From NCBI RefSeq assembly GCF_023091745.1, contig NC_068911.1, positions 163,604,004 through 163,668,003 on the forward strand: a DNA stretch of 64,000 nucleotides, in the 5' to 3' direction. Positions 11,281-22,990 of this stretch are shown piece after piece (the stretch's first letter is position 1; each line of letters begins with the position of its first letter). Below the pieces are notes generated by a model. The model was not told where the DNA came from and searched no databases. It saw nothing but the letters and a program-made list of their open reading frames with translations. The translations under genes and the position numbers were made by a program. The DNA comes from Budorcas taxicolor. Its lineage: Eukaryota; Chordata; Mammalia; Artiodactyla; Bovidae.

Positions 11281-11802
11281 ACCATAAATTGAAAGAGACC
11301 CCACATGCCTGAGGCAGGGCACAAAACAAACAAAAAACTGATGTCATATTTAAAAGGAGCAGTATAAAAGGGAATGGGGCACAACTTTTAGGACATTTCA
11401 TCCCACTAGAGGTCACCTTCATTTGCCAAGAGACTGGTCCTGCCATCCTCCCGTGTTGCAGTGACACCAAGGTACAGGGTCTAAGCCTCAGAATTCACAG
11501 GAGGGAGGGTGAACTCTGTTTATCCTAACTCATGACCATTTTTTTCCCTACTGAGTCATTGACTTACCAGGCAATAAAAGCTGCAAACAGTCTTTTATTG
11601 TTCCTAGTATATTTTTCTTACAAGATGATAAAAAAAAAAGTAGATGAGGGGTCATTACAGGATATTGTTGTTGATTGGGCATGCCTAATGTCAATGTGTG
11701 GTATCAGATTTATAACATATGGAGAGGAAATTAGGATACGATTTAGATGGGCTGTCCGGTGACTGAGCTGATAGGATCTAGGATTCCGAAGGAGTAAGTG
11801 CG

Positions 11803-12014
11803 TGTAAGTGTTAGTCACTCAGTCGTGTTCAACTCTTTGAAATCCTGTGGACTGTAGCCCGCCAGGCTTCTCTGTCCATGAAATTCTCCAGGCAAGAATA
11901 CTGGAGTGGGTTGTCATTCCCTTCTCCAGGGGATCTTCCCGACCCAGGAATTAAACCCAGGTCTCCTCATTGCAGGCAGATTCTTGACCGTCTGAGCCAC
12001 CAGGACGGAAGCCC
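11803..12014 (-). repeat. Bov-tA SINE, reverse
   Basis: Full-length monomer from GTAAGTGTTAGTCACTCAG to GAGCCACCAGGACGGAAGCC. It is flanked by the similar strings CCGAAGGAG and CGGAAGGAG, a probable target duplication. Confidence 0.88.
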
Positions 12015-12070
12015 TTCGGAAGGAGATTGCTTTTTTAATTTTTTTAAGGGGAATATATTCTATCCTAAGA

Positions 12071-12289
12071 GCTTCCCCAGTGGTTCAGCAGTCAAGAACC
12101 CGCCTGCTATGCAGGAGACACGACAGCGGCCATGGGTTCAGTCTCTGGGTCGGGAAGATCCCCTGGAGAAGGAAATGGCAACCCGTTCCAGTATTCTTGC
12201 CTTGAGAATCCCGTGGACAGAGGAGCCTGGCGGACTGCAGTCCATGGGATCACAAAGAGCTGGACACTACTGAGCAACTAAACAACAAC
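12071..12289 (+). repeat. Bov-tA SINE
   Basis: The head GCTTCCCCAGTGGTTCAGC is followed by the Bov-A body and an ACTAAACAACAACG end. The flanks TTCTATCCTAAG and TTCTACTCTAAG look like a decayed target duplication. Confidence 0.88.
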
Positions 12290-12984
12290 GTTCTACTCTA
12301 AGTCCAAACAGAGTGTCATCAATTTCAAGATAAATAGGTGAGCACAGACCAGCCTTCTTTCTAGCCTGGTCCTTGATCAACTTCTCTTCGGGCTTATTCA
12401 CTGTATTCATGGAGAAGCCCAGCCAGGATCCATCATAAAACAGCTGTATCTTCTACAAAATGTAGTACTTTGTTCTGGTTTTTAAATCTGACTGCTAAGA
12501 ATCTGGCCCTCTGCAAACTCATTCACTGTTGAAAGTTCCGAAGGGTTCAGTAAATTGCACTGTTCTTCCCCTGGAGTTCCGAACCGATTGAAGAATACAA
12601 TAGAATGAAGGAAAATGGAACTGAAGATATTGCTGCTGATTCTGAGAAAGCTTACATTGGAGAATGTGGGGGGGGGGGCGGGTTTGGTAGGCAAGTGGGT
12701 TACCTACTTTTCAGCCCTGGAATTAAAGAAACATTCTCACTCAGTCATGGACAGAGAAGGCCAATCCCTCCCTCCAACCCCCTCCACCCACGCAACCTCA
12801 CTGCCCAGAGGCAGGGGGCACAGGGTCGTGCAAACCCGGCCGGTCACCCCCTCTGGGGAGTGTGTGTGAAGATTACCCTGGCGGAGGGCCCCATGGGGAA
12901 ACGAGAGGTGTGTTTCCGCCCTGCCTCGCTCCCGCCCGGCAACTGCCCCAGAGCCTGCTGCATTACCAGAGCTGTCTGTCGCTG

Positions 12985-13193
12985 TACGGCGCTCAGGCGT
13001 GTCCCACTCTTTGCAACCCCGTGAACTGTAGCCCACCAGACTCCTCTGTCCATGGGATTCTTCAGGCAAGAATATTGGGGTGGGTTGCCATTTCCTCCTC
13101 CAGGGGATCTTCCCGACTCAGGGATTGAACCCGCATCTCTTACATCTCCTGCATTGGCAGGCGGGTTCTCTACCACCGTACCACCTGAGAAGC
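12985..13193 (-). repeat. Bov-tA SINE, reverse
   Basis: It reads CGCTCAGGCGTGTCCCACTC through to CTACCACCGTACCACCTGAGAAGC, with the head slightly altered. Confidence 0.85.
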
Positions 13194-13393
13194 ATCATCA
13201 AAGTTGGCTGACAGATCTGGATGCTCCTAGGATTAATGACGGGTTAAATTTTTGAGATGAGAACTCTCCCATGTAGCCTCTTCCAGTTGGGCTGCTTGTC
13301 ACCACCCTAACCCCAGGCTTATCGTGCTGTGGCCCCTGCCAAGTCAGGCTCCAAACCCTGGGCCATGATTTACTGGGATATGAGATGAATCTG

Positions 13394-13610
13394 GGGCTTC
13401 CCAGGTGGTGCTAGTGGCAAAGAACCCGGCCGCCAATGCAGGAGATGCAAGTTCAATGCCTGGGTCGGGAAGATCCCCTGGAGGAGGGCATAGCAACCCA
13501 CTCCAGTATTCTTGCCTGGAGAATCCCCATGGACAGAGGAGCCTGGCAGGCTACAGTCCATGGGATGGCAGAGTCGGACACAACTGAAGCGACTTAGCAC
13601 ACACATAGGC
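13394..13610 (+). repeat. Bov-tA SINE with perfect 14-bp duplication
   Basis: It starts GGGCTTCCCAGGTGGTGC and ends ACTTAGCACACACATAGGC. The perfect direct repeat ATGAGATGAATCTG lies at 13380-13393 and 13611-13624. Confidence 0.92.
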
Positions 13611-13721
13611 ATGAGATGAATCTGATTTCATATTATCGAGCATCTAGTGATAAATAGTAAAAGGAGAAGCTTCTTCTAAGAGCACGAGAAGAGTTTTTTG
13701 TCTTCTAAGATTATTCATTTC

Positions 13722-14624
13722 AGGTCAGGTCAGTCACTCAGTTGTGTCCGACTCTTTGCAACCCCATGAATTGCAGCACGCCAGGCCTCTCTGTCCATCA
13801 CCAACTCCCGGAGTTCACTCAAACTCATGTCCATCGAGCCGGTGATGGCATCCAGCCATCTCATCCTCTGTTGTCCCCTTCTTCTCCTGCCCCCAATCCC
13901 TCCCGGCATCAATCTTTTCCAATGAGTCAACTCTTCGCATCAGGTGGCCAAAGTATTGGAACATCCAGGACTGATCTCCTTTAGGATGGACTGGTTGGAT
14001 CTCCTTGCAGTCTAAGGGACTCTCAAGAGTCTTCTCCAACACCACAGTTCAAAAGCATCAATTTTTCAGTGCTCAGCTTTCTTCACAGTCCAACTCTCAC
14101 ATCCATACATGACCACTGGGAAAACCATAGCCTTGACTAGACAAACCTTTGTTGGCAAAATAATGTCTCTGCTTTTCAATATGCTACCTAGGTTGGTCAT
14201 AACTTTCCTTCCAAGGAGTAATTTCATGGCTGCAGTCACCATCTACAGTGATTTTGGAGCCCAAGAAAATAAAGTCTGCCACTGTTTCCACTGTTTCCCC
14301 ATCTATTTCCCATGAAGTGATGGGACCAGATGCCATGATCTTAGTTTTCTGAATGTTGAGCTTTAAGCCAACTTTTGCACTCCTCTTTCACTTTCATCAA
14401 GAGGCTTTTTAGTTTCTCTTCACTTTCTGCCATAAGGGTGGTGTCATCTGCATATCTGAGGTTGTTGATATTTCTCCCAGCAATCTTGATTCCAGCTTGT
14501 GCTTCTTCCAGCCCAGCGTTTCTCATGATGTACTCTGCCTAGAAGTTAAATAAGCAGGATGACAATATACAGCCTTGACGTACTCCTTTTCCTATTTGGA
14601 ACCAGTCTGTTGTTCCATGTCCAG
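13722..14624 (-). repeat. BovB (RTE) LINE fragment with RT motif, reverse
   Basis: This is about 900 bases of antisense BovB. It runs from the GTCAGGTCAGTCACTCAGT tail through the 3' untranslated part into the reverse transcriptase domain. The RT active-site box Y-A-D-D is readable on the minus strand at 14443-14454, in an open stretch at 14341-14526 (A-G-L-E-E-A-Q-A-G-I-K-I-A-G). Stops on both sides show it is dead. It is 5'-truncated. Confidence 0.9.
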
Positions 14625-15271
14625 TACAGGAACTACACAAATATGTGTCAGCTGGAAAATGTATAACAGTTTAGCAGGAAATGGAGTGAAGCACAAATCC
14701 CTTCCCTCCCTCACACCCACCCCATCCCGCTTCCTCCACAGGTGACACTATTTTATATGCATCCTCCAAACCTTTAAAAACTATACATAACTGAGATTTT
14801 ATTAGATACATCCTTCTGCAGCTGTCTCTTTTAACGTAATGGTACATTTTCAAGAGTCTTTCATGTCCTTTTAGCATACTTATATCCTCCTTTTCTTTTA
14901 GAAAATTTGACAACAGTATGGTTCATTTAAGCATTCCTCTGGTAGACATTGTCAGCTTTTTGCCATTTCTAACGGCGCAACATCTGTCTTTGTTTGCTGC
15001 AAACAGCATTTAAAAGTGCCGTGGAATACCTTTCTCCCCTTAGCCCCCTGTTTGCAGTGGGTAAGAATGAATGCAGAGACACTCTCAAGGTGGACACCTG
15101 AGCACAGCCCCCTGGGTGAGTCCCGAAGCCCACCCAGTGGCACCTCTGGGTTTGAGATTCTTCAGATGGGGAAGTTTCCGTTTAAATCCATCCTTATTGG
15201 AGAAAATGGCTTATTTAGAAATTAACCCTCCCTTTCTCACATAACTCCCAATAGACCCCACTGGAAGTATA

Positions 15272-15445
15272 AGAACTTCCCTGGTGGTCCAGTAGCTAAG
15301 ATTCTGCACTCCCAATGCAGGGGGCCTGGGTCCAACCCATGGTCAGGAAACTAGATCTCACACACCACAAGTAAGAGTTCCCTTGCCGCAACTAAGAGTT
15401 TGCATGCTTCGTCTGAGACCCAGTGCAGCCAAATAAATAAATTTT
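15272..15445 (+). repeat. CHR-type SINE
   Basis: It reads GAACTTCCCTGGTGGTCCAG to CCCAGTGCAGCCAAATAAAT with an A/T tail. Confidence 0.85.
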
Positions 15446-15854
15446 TTTAAAAATGAAAGAAATGTAAATTATAATACTTCCAGATCTGATAGCATTAAAT
15501 ATACTAAAAGCTCAGGACATGTGACTCTTTGGAGCCATCTGCTTCCGAAATCAGCCATCTTTGTTAGCAGTAACAACCTGCAGAGGGCTGAGGTGGTGGC
15601 CGTGACAGTGACCCTTTAGGGATGGGGCCTTGTGCAGTTGTTTAGGAAGCCTTGCTGTGATGCTGTTCCACGAAGGAGAGCACTTCCTGAAGCTTCCAGT
15701 AGGGGGAGCTGTGGCTCCCCTGCCCTGCCTCCTGGCTTTGTCCCTCTTTCTGTCCTGATTAAAGCAACATTTTCTGCCTGGTCTCAGTCTCAAAGCCCTT
15801 AGATCTCTGATGGCTCCTTCTCACGGGAGCTGGAGTGACCTTTTTGGTTGTGGG

Positions 15855-15972
15855 GTTTTTTTTTTTTTTTTGGCCACAAATGGGATCTAGTTCCCTGACC
15901 AGGGATTGAATCTGTGCCCCCTGCATAAGATACCACGGAGTCTTAACCACTGGACTGGGCCAGGAAAGCTCC
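15855..15972 (-). repeat. CHR-type SINE, reverse
   Basis: A T-run is followed by GGCCACAAATGGGATCTAG, CAGGGATTGAATCTGTGCCC, and a head remnant at the right end. Confidence 0.8.
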
Positions 15973-15979
15973 TGGCTGT

Positions 15980-18100
15980 GTCCTATTTATTCAGCCCACA
16001 GGTTTCAGGAAGGATTTAGGTATGTTCGGGAACCTGACCTTGTCACTCTACCTCACGTAATACCTGTCACTGCTTGCAGTCCAAAGTGCTCCGCGTGGAG
16101 TCCTCAGCCCTCCGTGACGTGATGCCTGTCCATCTATCCAGGCCTGACTCTGGTCACAGAAACCCCGAGGAGCCCCAGCATGCCCACCCCTGACCCCAGG
16201 CGCTCAGGCTATAGGGTGGAGGGCCAGGGCCAAGGGCAGTGCCCTCAGTGCCCTGGGGAGCCAGAGAGAACCCTGCCCGAGAGGCTCCTGGAAAACTCAC
16301 TGGCACATTCAGACACTCGGGTACACCCACACCACACACACGCTTAGCTCTCTTTCCACATGTCATTCGCCCCATGCTCCATGGCAACGCTCCCCTCTTG
16401 CAGCCACACCCCTGCCTTCTCGAGCTGTGCGCCTCCTGTTAGAGGGTTGGCCATAGCAGCCACCCTTCCCCAGGTGGTGGGGATGCCCCCTGGTCTCCGG
16501 CTCCCATGGCCTCTCTGCCCGCTGGCCAATACACAGTCCCTTAAGTGTCCCTCTGTGGTTATTTAACGTCTCCTGGCGATTGTGCCCCTTGAGGTCTCTT
16601 GACAAGGGTCCTGCCTTTGTCTGCACCGCACAGGCGGCCCCTGCGTCAGCATTAGTCCTGTGTGAGCAGGGTCTGGGAAGCAAGGCTGGTCCTCCGTGGG
16701 CCAGCCGGGTCCGAGGAGGTTTCGGGCCCCAAACAGGGCCTTCCAGTCCCTGGTGCCCTTGTGGCTCTTTCTTCCTGACCCTCCCCTGACTGCGTCCTCT
16801 GGAACAGCAGTTTCCAAGATGTGTGCCCAGAAGCCAGCCCCACAGGATGGCCCTGTCCCCAGACAAAGCGCTGATGTCGCGAGTTTGAGACACACTGTGT
16901 CCTGAGGTTCATAGCCGCACACTGGCATCTGGAGAAGGCCCACAGTGAGGGACCGCTTACCCCGTCCAACCCAGTGACTCTCCAGTCCCCATGACTGTGG
17001 GATACTTGCATCATGTCACACCTCATACCAGTTTCTCTAAATACACTTCCTGATGTCACAGGTCATTAGCAAAGCCCCTCATCCTGCCGCTGTCACCAAG
17101 AGCTGTCCCAGGCTCGTTTGGCCCCTCTACCCCGAGGGCCGGGCTCAGGTCCCTGGCCTGCAGGCTGAGAAGCGATGGAGGCATAGCTCTGCCCTGTCAC
17201 TCTCAGCCCAGGTATCGATTTCTCTCTCCCACGCCCAAGCGTTCCAGGGAGCCCTGCCCCGAGCCTGGCACGGGAGAGGTGCTCAGAGACTAAAGACAGG
17301 TTCAGCGACGGGTTACTACGTTCATTGTTCCGCTGGCCTCTGCCACACCTCTGCCACTGTTCCGTTGCCACACCTTCACACTGCGTTTCCCCAGCTGGGA
17401 AAGCACTGCCTGCCCGCACCCAACGTCCACTGTGGGCTAGGACGCTGGTCTCTTTCTGGTGCCCCAGGCCTTGGGGTCCTCACCCTGACCACTCAGCGTA
17501 ATGTACCGGAAGTCACACAGCACCCACGTGGCCTGCAGTCGGGCCCCTTAGTGAGGGGATGCTCCCTGGGCCCATCGTCCAGACTCGGAATCCAGTGTTT
17601 ACTTGAGAGGGGGACAATTCCAACTGATGATGGACTTGGGCCCTTTCTCTCCCAGCTTTCTCTCCCTGGGGCTTTCCTTCCTTGGCCAGACCATTGGATC
17701 TGTGTCCACGCCACCTGCCCGCAGAGCAGTGCCCGCAGCTGGTGGCGGTGACCTTTAGAAATCCCATCCAGTGTAAAGGCTGGTCGAGAGGTCAGAACAG
17801 GACCCCCCAGCCCCCTCAAGGTGTTTGAGGATTCTTACTAACGCCTCCATCTCAGGGAAGGAAGTGGTCGTTGTCACCTGCGGTGAGCTCTCCATTCTGT
17901 GGGCAAGCTTCTACCAGGGTGTCAATGTTAAAGGTCAACATCCCAGTTCATAACTTCAGCTCAGTGCCTCTCAGCTCCAGCACCCTCGTCAGTGCAGGGA
18001 GGTCAGGGTGGACAGGCAGAAAAGGGGGGGAAGCAAGGCCGACTTCCACGAGCTCTCCTTGGCGTCTGTACCCACTGGTATGATATTGCCCCTATCTTGC
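15980..18100. other. GC-rich intron stretch without assigned feature
   Basis: About 2.1 kb, GC-rich, without the SINEs that crowd its flanks. Several long frames are open on both strands (for example 232 codons at 17053-17751 plus, 176 codons at 16363-16893 minus), but they are low in complexity, overlap each other and have no recognisable domain. I treat them as chance frames. The stretch might be conserved regulatory sequence, which I cannot test here. Confidence 0.5.
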
Positions 18101-18129
18101 AGATTTGGTGCAGAGAGTTATTTGATCAC

Positions 18130-18240
18130 TGATTCTCCCCACTGAATTGCAAGCTGTCTGAGAAGAGGGCCTTTGTCTTGCTCACCAGTATCAGCAGTGC
18201 CTAGCAGAGGCCTATTGGGTGAGCAATCAGTAGGGACTTA
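18130..18240 (-). repeat. L2/MIR-like remnant
   Basis: TTGCAAGCTGTCTGAGAAG, GGCCTTTGTCTTGCTCACC and AGTGCCTAGCAGAGGCC follow the pattern of old L2 3' ends. Too diverged to name a subfamily. Confidence 0.45.
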
Positions 18241-18314
18241 ACGAAACACCATAACCTCTCCTCTCTCATTAAGGGCGTGCTCAGCCATTCTTCCTACAGC
18301 TCATCGCCAATTTG

Positions 18315-18316
<2 letters not shown>

Positions 18317-18349
<33 letters not shown>
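18317..18349. repeat. (GT)n microsatellite
   Basis: An uninterrupted GT tract of about 33 bases lies just upstream of a Bov-tA copy. Likely length-polymorphic. Confidence 0.95.
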
Positions 18350-18350
<1 letters not shown>

Positions 18351-18378
18351 TTTTCTTTTACTTGATTGGATAATAAAG

Positions 18379-18602
18379 GGGCTTCCCAGGTGGTGCTAGT
18401 AGTAAAGAACCTGCCTGCCAGTGCAAGACACTCGGGAGACATGGGTTCAGTCCTTGGGTTGGGAAGATCCCAGGGAGGAGGGCATGGCAGCCCCCTCCAG
18501 TATTCCTGCCTGGAGAATCCCATGGACAGAGGAGTCTGCAGCCTACAGTCCAGGGGGTCACAAAGAGTCCAACACAACTGAAGCGACTTAGCACGCACGC
18601 AT
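18379..18602 (+). repeat. Bov-tA SINE
   Basis: It reads GGGCTTCCCAGGTGGTGC to GCGACTTAGCACGCACGC. The flanks GGATAATAAA and GGATAAAAAG are a probable target duplication. Confidence 0.9.
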
Positions 18603-19054
18603 GGATAAAAAGTCTTCATACTGTTTGACATACTTGGCTTTTCTCATGAAAGGGTCAGTTATTACTACTTTCAATTAATTTCTTCATAGGACAAATAGAA
18701 TGATGTAGAATTTAGCAAAAGAGGAAAATAATTTTTTGAAAGATAGAAATGGTTTTCTTGATTATGAAAAAAGGGGGTGTATGTAAGTGAATTTTATTTG
18801 TGGAAATATGAATTAGCCAATATCACTAATTTTAAAATATTTTTCTTTTGTGCATATATTATGCTCATATTTTACTATGGCTGTGTCCTTAATTGACTCA
18901 TTCCTGGCTCCTTGATCCTCTTAGTGTGTTAGATGAGTAATATAGATGACATTTCCAACTTATTTTCTGAACTGCTTGCTACTTAAGCCAGTAACAGGAA
19001 TAACAGGTAGTTTCTTTGATTTAAAAAAAAAAGTCAAGGGTTTAAAAATGAAAA

Positions 19055-19173
19055 GAAATTCCCTGGTGGCTCAGTGGTTAGGATGCCGCTTTCTCACTGC
19101 CAAGCGCCAAGGGCCCAGGTTCAGTCCTAGTCAGGAAACTAAAATTCCACAAACCATGCAGTGTGGGCCAAGG
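19055..19173 (+). repeat. CHR-type SINE with long imperfect duplication
   Basis: It reads GAAATTCCCTGGTGGCTCAG to CAGTGTGGGCCAAGGG. An A-run followed by AGTCAAGGGTTTAAAAATG at 19024-19050 is repeated as AGTCAAAGAGTTAAAAAATG at 19174-19202, a long imperfect target duplication. Confidence 0.85.
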
Positions 19174-19360
19174 GAAAAAAAAAAGTCAAAGAGTTAAAAA
19201 ATGCAAAACATACTTGGTCATGAGCCATTTAAAAGCAGGGCTTTCTGTCTTCGAGGTGAGAATTGGGAGGTCTGTAGATACTTTGAAGGGAAACAGTTGA
19301 CAACAGGGCTGTATTACAGTTGTTTGTTAAATTTGTCAAGCATTCTGACATGGATTCTAT

Positions 19361-19621
19361 TTTTTTTAATAATTTTATTTATTTATTTTTGGCTGTCTGG
19401 GGTCTTTGTTGCTGTTCAGGCTTTGCTCTAGTGTGGGGAGCGGGGGCTACTCTCTAGTTGAGCTGTGTGGGCCTCTCCTGTTGGAGAGCATAAGCTTCAG
19501 CAGTTGTGGCATACAGGCTTAGCAGCTCTTCGGCATGTGGGATCTTCCCAGAGCAGGGATCGAACCTGTGTGTCCTGCATTGGCAGGCAGGTTCTTTACC
19601 ATGGAGCCGCCAAGGAAGCCC
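19361..19621 (-). repeat. Long CHR-type SINE, reverse
   Basis: It starts TTTTTTTAATAATTTTATTT, passes GGCTGTCTGGGGTCTTTG and ends GGAGCCGCCAAGGAAGCCC. Confidence 0.85.
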
Positions 19622-19664
19622 TAGAGTGCCCACTTTTGAAGATTTAAAATAAAACACAAAACTG

Positions 19665-19766
19665 TTTTGGCCACGTGGTTTAGGGATCTTAGATCTTAGC
19701 GATTGAACCTGGGCCTTTGGCAATGAGAACACGGAGTCCTAACCACTGGACACCAGAGAATTCCCT
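19665..19766 (-). repeat. CHR-type SINE, reverse
   Basis: It reads TTTTGGCCACGTGGTTTAGG to CACTGGACACCAGAGAATTC, a short copy directly downstream of another CHR element. Confidence 0.8.
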
Positions 19767-20127
19767 CCAGTGCCTCTTTAGGAAGCCAGTCTAGATTCAT
19801 TCATTCAGCAAACGCTGACTGAGTGTCTCTGTGGTCCAGGCACTGTGCCTCATGTCAGGGACACGAGGGTGCTATGTCTCCAGCCTTTGTGGAACTCGGT
19901 GTCTGCTAAAGGAGAAGGACTCAGAAGTGGCTCCAAAATAACCACCACTGAATATGATCAGCATGGATAGGCTCTGTTAGAGGGTTGTGGTGACACAGAA
20001 GAAGCAGAGTACCAACGCCTGCCCCTTCTGGAAGGGCCCCACAGACAGCTGAGACCTCCTCTCTTCTACTCTACTTAGCTTTTCCCTCCTAGAGTTCTCT
20101 TCAACAAATTCCAAACTTTCTATCACT

Positions 20128-20578
20128 CTCAGTTCAGTTGCTCAGTCGTGTCTGACTCTTTGTGACCCCATGGACTGCAGCAACGCCAGGCCTCCCCGTC
20201 CATCACCAACTCCCGGAGTTTGCTCAAACCTATGTCCATAGAGTCAGTGATGCCATCCACCCATCTCATCCTCTGTCATCCCTTCTCCTCCTGCCTTCAA
20301 TCTTTCCCAGCATCAAGGCCTTTTCCAATGAGTCACTTCTTCACATCAGCTGGCTAAAGTATTGGAGTTTCAGCTTCAGCATCAATCCTTCCAATGTATA
20401 TTCAGGACTGATTTCCTTTAGGATGGACTGGTTGGATCTCCTTGCAGTCCAAAGGACTCTCAAGAGTCTTCTTCAGTATCACAGTTCAAAAGTATCAGTT
20501 CTTTGGCGCTCAGCTTCCTTTATAGTCCAACTCTCACATCCATACATGACTACTGGAAAAACCATAGCTTTGACTATC
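20128..20578 (-). repeat. BovB 3' fragment, reverse
   Basis: It reads CTCAGTTCAGTTGCTCAGTC to CCATAGCTTTGACT, matching the last 450 bases of BovB in antisense. Confidence 0.9.
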
Positions 20579-21386
20579 TATTACTTTACCTATAAATAAT
20601 TCAGTGTGCATCTCAAACAGATAAGGGCTTAAAAAAAAAAACAAACAACATAAGCACAGTGCCAAATATAATTAACACTAAGTCCTTAGTATCATGTAAT
20701 ACCAATGAGATTTTCACATTTCCCTTCTTTTCTCAAATGTCCTTTATGGTTGGTTGGAGTCAGTCCAGACAGGTGCCATTCACGGTACTTGATTGTTTCT
20801 CTATTGTAGTGCATGCTTAATATGGCAAAAAGAAAGCAAGAAAACAGTGAATGGGACATGCCCGCAAAATAGGCTGTGATTTGGCCTATAGACAGGATCT
20901 TTACATCCCCTTTAGGGAGTGGTATGGGAGGGGGCTTGTGAACTTTTTCTATAAACATTTCTATATTGTTTGACTTGGTGCAAAGTGCATGTGTTATTTT
21001 CATATTAAAAGATAAAATCTTAATAAAACCAGAATAATAAACTGATTTTCATTGCTTTTATTCTTTATGATGTCTTTGACCAGGCAGCTTTAAGTTCCGC
21101 CAAGAGCTTGGTCAGGGTGAACCCACCTGGGGTTTTATAGAGTGCTCTTTGGAGTGGAGTTTAGCAACAAGTCAAGGGTGGGTCACTTGGGAAATGCATC
21201 AGTAAGGTGTCACTTACCTTGGACTTGGGCTAATTTTTAAATTGAATCTGGTTACAGTTGGAGAATCCGGTGGATGAAAAGCGTTGCAAATTTGTTGTTC
21301 TTGTTCTGCTACAGTGATTGGGGATTAGCACATTGCTGTCAGTGTTTTAACACAAAATCTATTTCCTTCTTCCCCTTCCCCTGCAG

Positions 21387-21421
21387 GCTTCAACCATGTT
21401 AAGAGCCTCCTTGGCACCCGT
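21387..21421 (+). CDS. ARMC9: ARMC9 exon C (35-base mini-exon)
   Basis: The exon has only 35 bases: eleven codons (A-S-T-M-L-R-A-S-L-A-P) plus GT of a split valine codon completed by the first G of exon D. The acceptor is TTCCCCTGCAG, with a long pyrimidine tract; the donor is the perfect consensus GTAAGT. Phase is 0 in, 2 out. The alternative donor one codon earlier (CCC-GTGTAA) would break the frame with exon D, so 21421 is the correct end. Small size plus strong sites is typical of a constitutive mini-exon; skipping it would frameshift. Confidence 0.9.
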
Positions 21422-22139
21422 GTAAGTAACTGCTCTGAGGAATTGCTATTAAGGGGAATGGCTATGGGTAAAAATGGAATTCCAAGTGCTTTTAATCAAT
21501 TCTCGTTTTAACTGCCTAATTTAGATGAATTCCTTTACTTAGCTGGAGCTCCATGTAGGTGTTAAAGGAAATACCAGTAATTATAAGTAATACTTATCAA
21601 ATATGTTTGGAATAAAGTTTTTTTTAAGTCCCAGAAAATACTTATAAAAATATCTTTTAAAGTTATTTCTATTTATGTTGGAAAGGTAACATCAAATGGA
21701 AAAAATCATTGAATTTTTCCTATAATGTTTTATAGAAATCAATTTAATTTCCTGTCATAAGGCGGTCAGCGGAGTGCCGCAATGTTTACATTGCACGTTC
21801 TCTGCTGACTCACACCATGACCAGGGCCACAGGATGGCTCTGTGTTGTGCTGGAGCATTCCTGCCCAAGTTACTCAGGTTGTCCCCCAAGGGGCAGGGGG
21901 GTGGGGGGAGCTTCATCAGGCATGTGTGTTGCAGTAGCAAGGAAGTCGAGAACCTTTGGCATGGACATGAGGATTAGGGTGGTTTCTGGTGACTCCCTGA
22001 GCCAGCCTTGGGTGGCACGAGTGGGGGATGCAGTGGGCTGGGTGCTGTGAGATTACACAGACACCTGCGGTTCATACAGCGTTCCTCCTCCCTCCATCCT
22101 GCCCGAGCCTGACATGGACCCTGCACCTGGTTCACTTCA

Positions 22140-22300
22140 GTTGGAGGCTCTAGAATGTGGTACTTATGAGCACAGACTGTCAGGATTAAAACCCCCCTTG
22201 GCCATAGACTCTGTGACCTTGGACCACTCTTATACCTCTCTACCTGTTTCCTCATGGACCCTGGGAAAGCGGCTGGACCACAGAAATGCCGGGTTGTTGA
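22140..22300 (+). repeat. MIR-like SINE remnant
   Basis: The order of MIR core phrases is kept: GAGCACAGACTGTCAGGATT, CTGTGACCTTGGACCAC, CTACCTGTTTCCTCATGG. Old and diverged. Confidence 0.6.
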
Positions 22301-22325
22301 GCAACTTAGTTGGTAATATTGCCAT

Positions 22326-22548
22326 TGTTGTTCAGTCTCTTTAGTCGTGTCCAACTCTTTGCACCATGCAAGGCTTCCCTGTCCTTCGCTATCTCCCAGA
22401 GCTTGCTCAAACTCATGTCCATCAAGGCAGTGATGGCACCCAACTATCTCATCCTCTGTCGCCCCCCTCCTCCTACCCTCAGTCTTTCCCAGTTGGCTCT
22501 TCGCATCAGGTAGCCAAAGTGTTGGAGCTTTAGCATCAGCATCAGTCC
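22326..22548 (-). repeat. BovB-type 3' fragment, reverse
   Basis: It reads GTTGTTCAGTCTCTTTAGTC, CTTGCTCAAACTCATGTCC and ends TTAGCATCAGCATCAGTCC. Shorter and more diverged than the neighbouring BovB copies. Confidence 0.8.
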
Positions 22549-22699
22549 ATTACTGGCAAGTAAATATGGCCCAAATAGGACAGTTTTTCCTCTTTCCAGT
22601 AGAAGCTCCCTAGCTATGGAACATTATCAAACTTGGTTTTTAAAATGGAACTTTTTTCGTCTAGAAAAAGCCTGTTTGAATTTAAAATTTTTTTTTTAC

Positions 22700-22990
22700 T
22701 TATGAAATAATTTCAGAGTTTCAAAACAGAGAATGCCCATATATCCGTCACCCAGATTCCCAGTGTTACTGTTTTACACCAGCCCAGTGTAGTCATCAAA
22801 ATGAGAAGATTAATGCTGACGCAGCACTGTCAGCTAACCTGCAGGCCTGACTCACACTTTACCAGTCGTTCCATCGTGTCCTTTCTGTGGACTGACGTTC
22901 AGTCCAGGATCACACGTGTTAGTCCTGTCGCGTCTTAGTTTCCTTTACTTCAAAATCCTTCTTCAGTCTCGGTCTTTTGTGGCCTTGACA
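22700..22990 (-). repeat. L1M-like 3' fragment
   Basis: GAAATAATTTCAGAGTTTCA, CCCATATATCCGTCACCC and CAGTGTAGTCATCAAAATG follow the order of L1M 3' UTRs. Confidence 0.55.

Larger units (their letters stand above)
7360..21386 (+). other. ARMC9: ARMC9 intron B-C
   Basis: The intron has 14027 bases. In order it holds a Bov-A insertion beside the donor, an L1M 3' region (7790-8440), the GC-rich minisatellite (8589-9776), an L1M 3' end (9920-10300), many SINEs, a BovB reverse-transcriptase fragment (13722-14624) and a GT microsatellite (18317-18349). A GC-rich stretch without recognised repeats or exons lies at about 15980-18100. A second BovB fragment (20128-20578) follows, then AT-rich sequence. 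I see no exon in 10320-11150, 12300-12980, 14640-15270, 15980-18100 or 20580-21380. Confidence 0.75.

Noticed and set aside
12605..13024. 139-codon plus-strand frame
   Set aside because: Begins in unique sequence but ends in a Bov-tA copy, crosses a G-run, and has no splice or family support.
16363..16943. 176- and 126-codon minus-strand frames
   Set aside because: Two frames overlap each other and plus-strand frames; composition and lack of motifs point to chance.
17053..17751. 232-codon open frame in GC-rich intron
   Set aside because: Overlaps other long frames on both strands, no domain, no family resemblance, lies within an ARMC9 intron. GC-rich chance frame is more likely.
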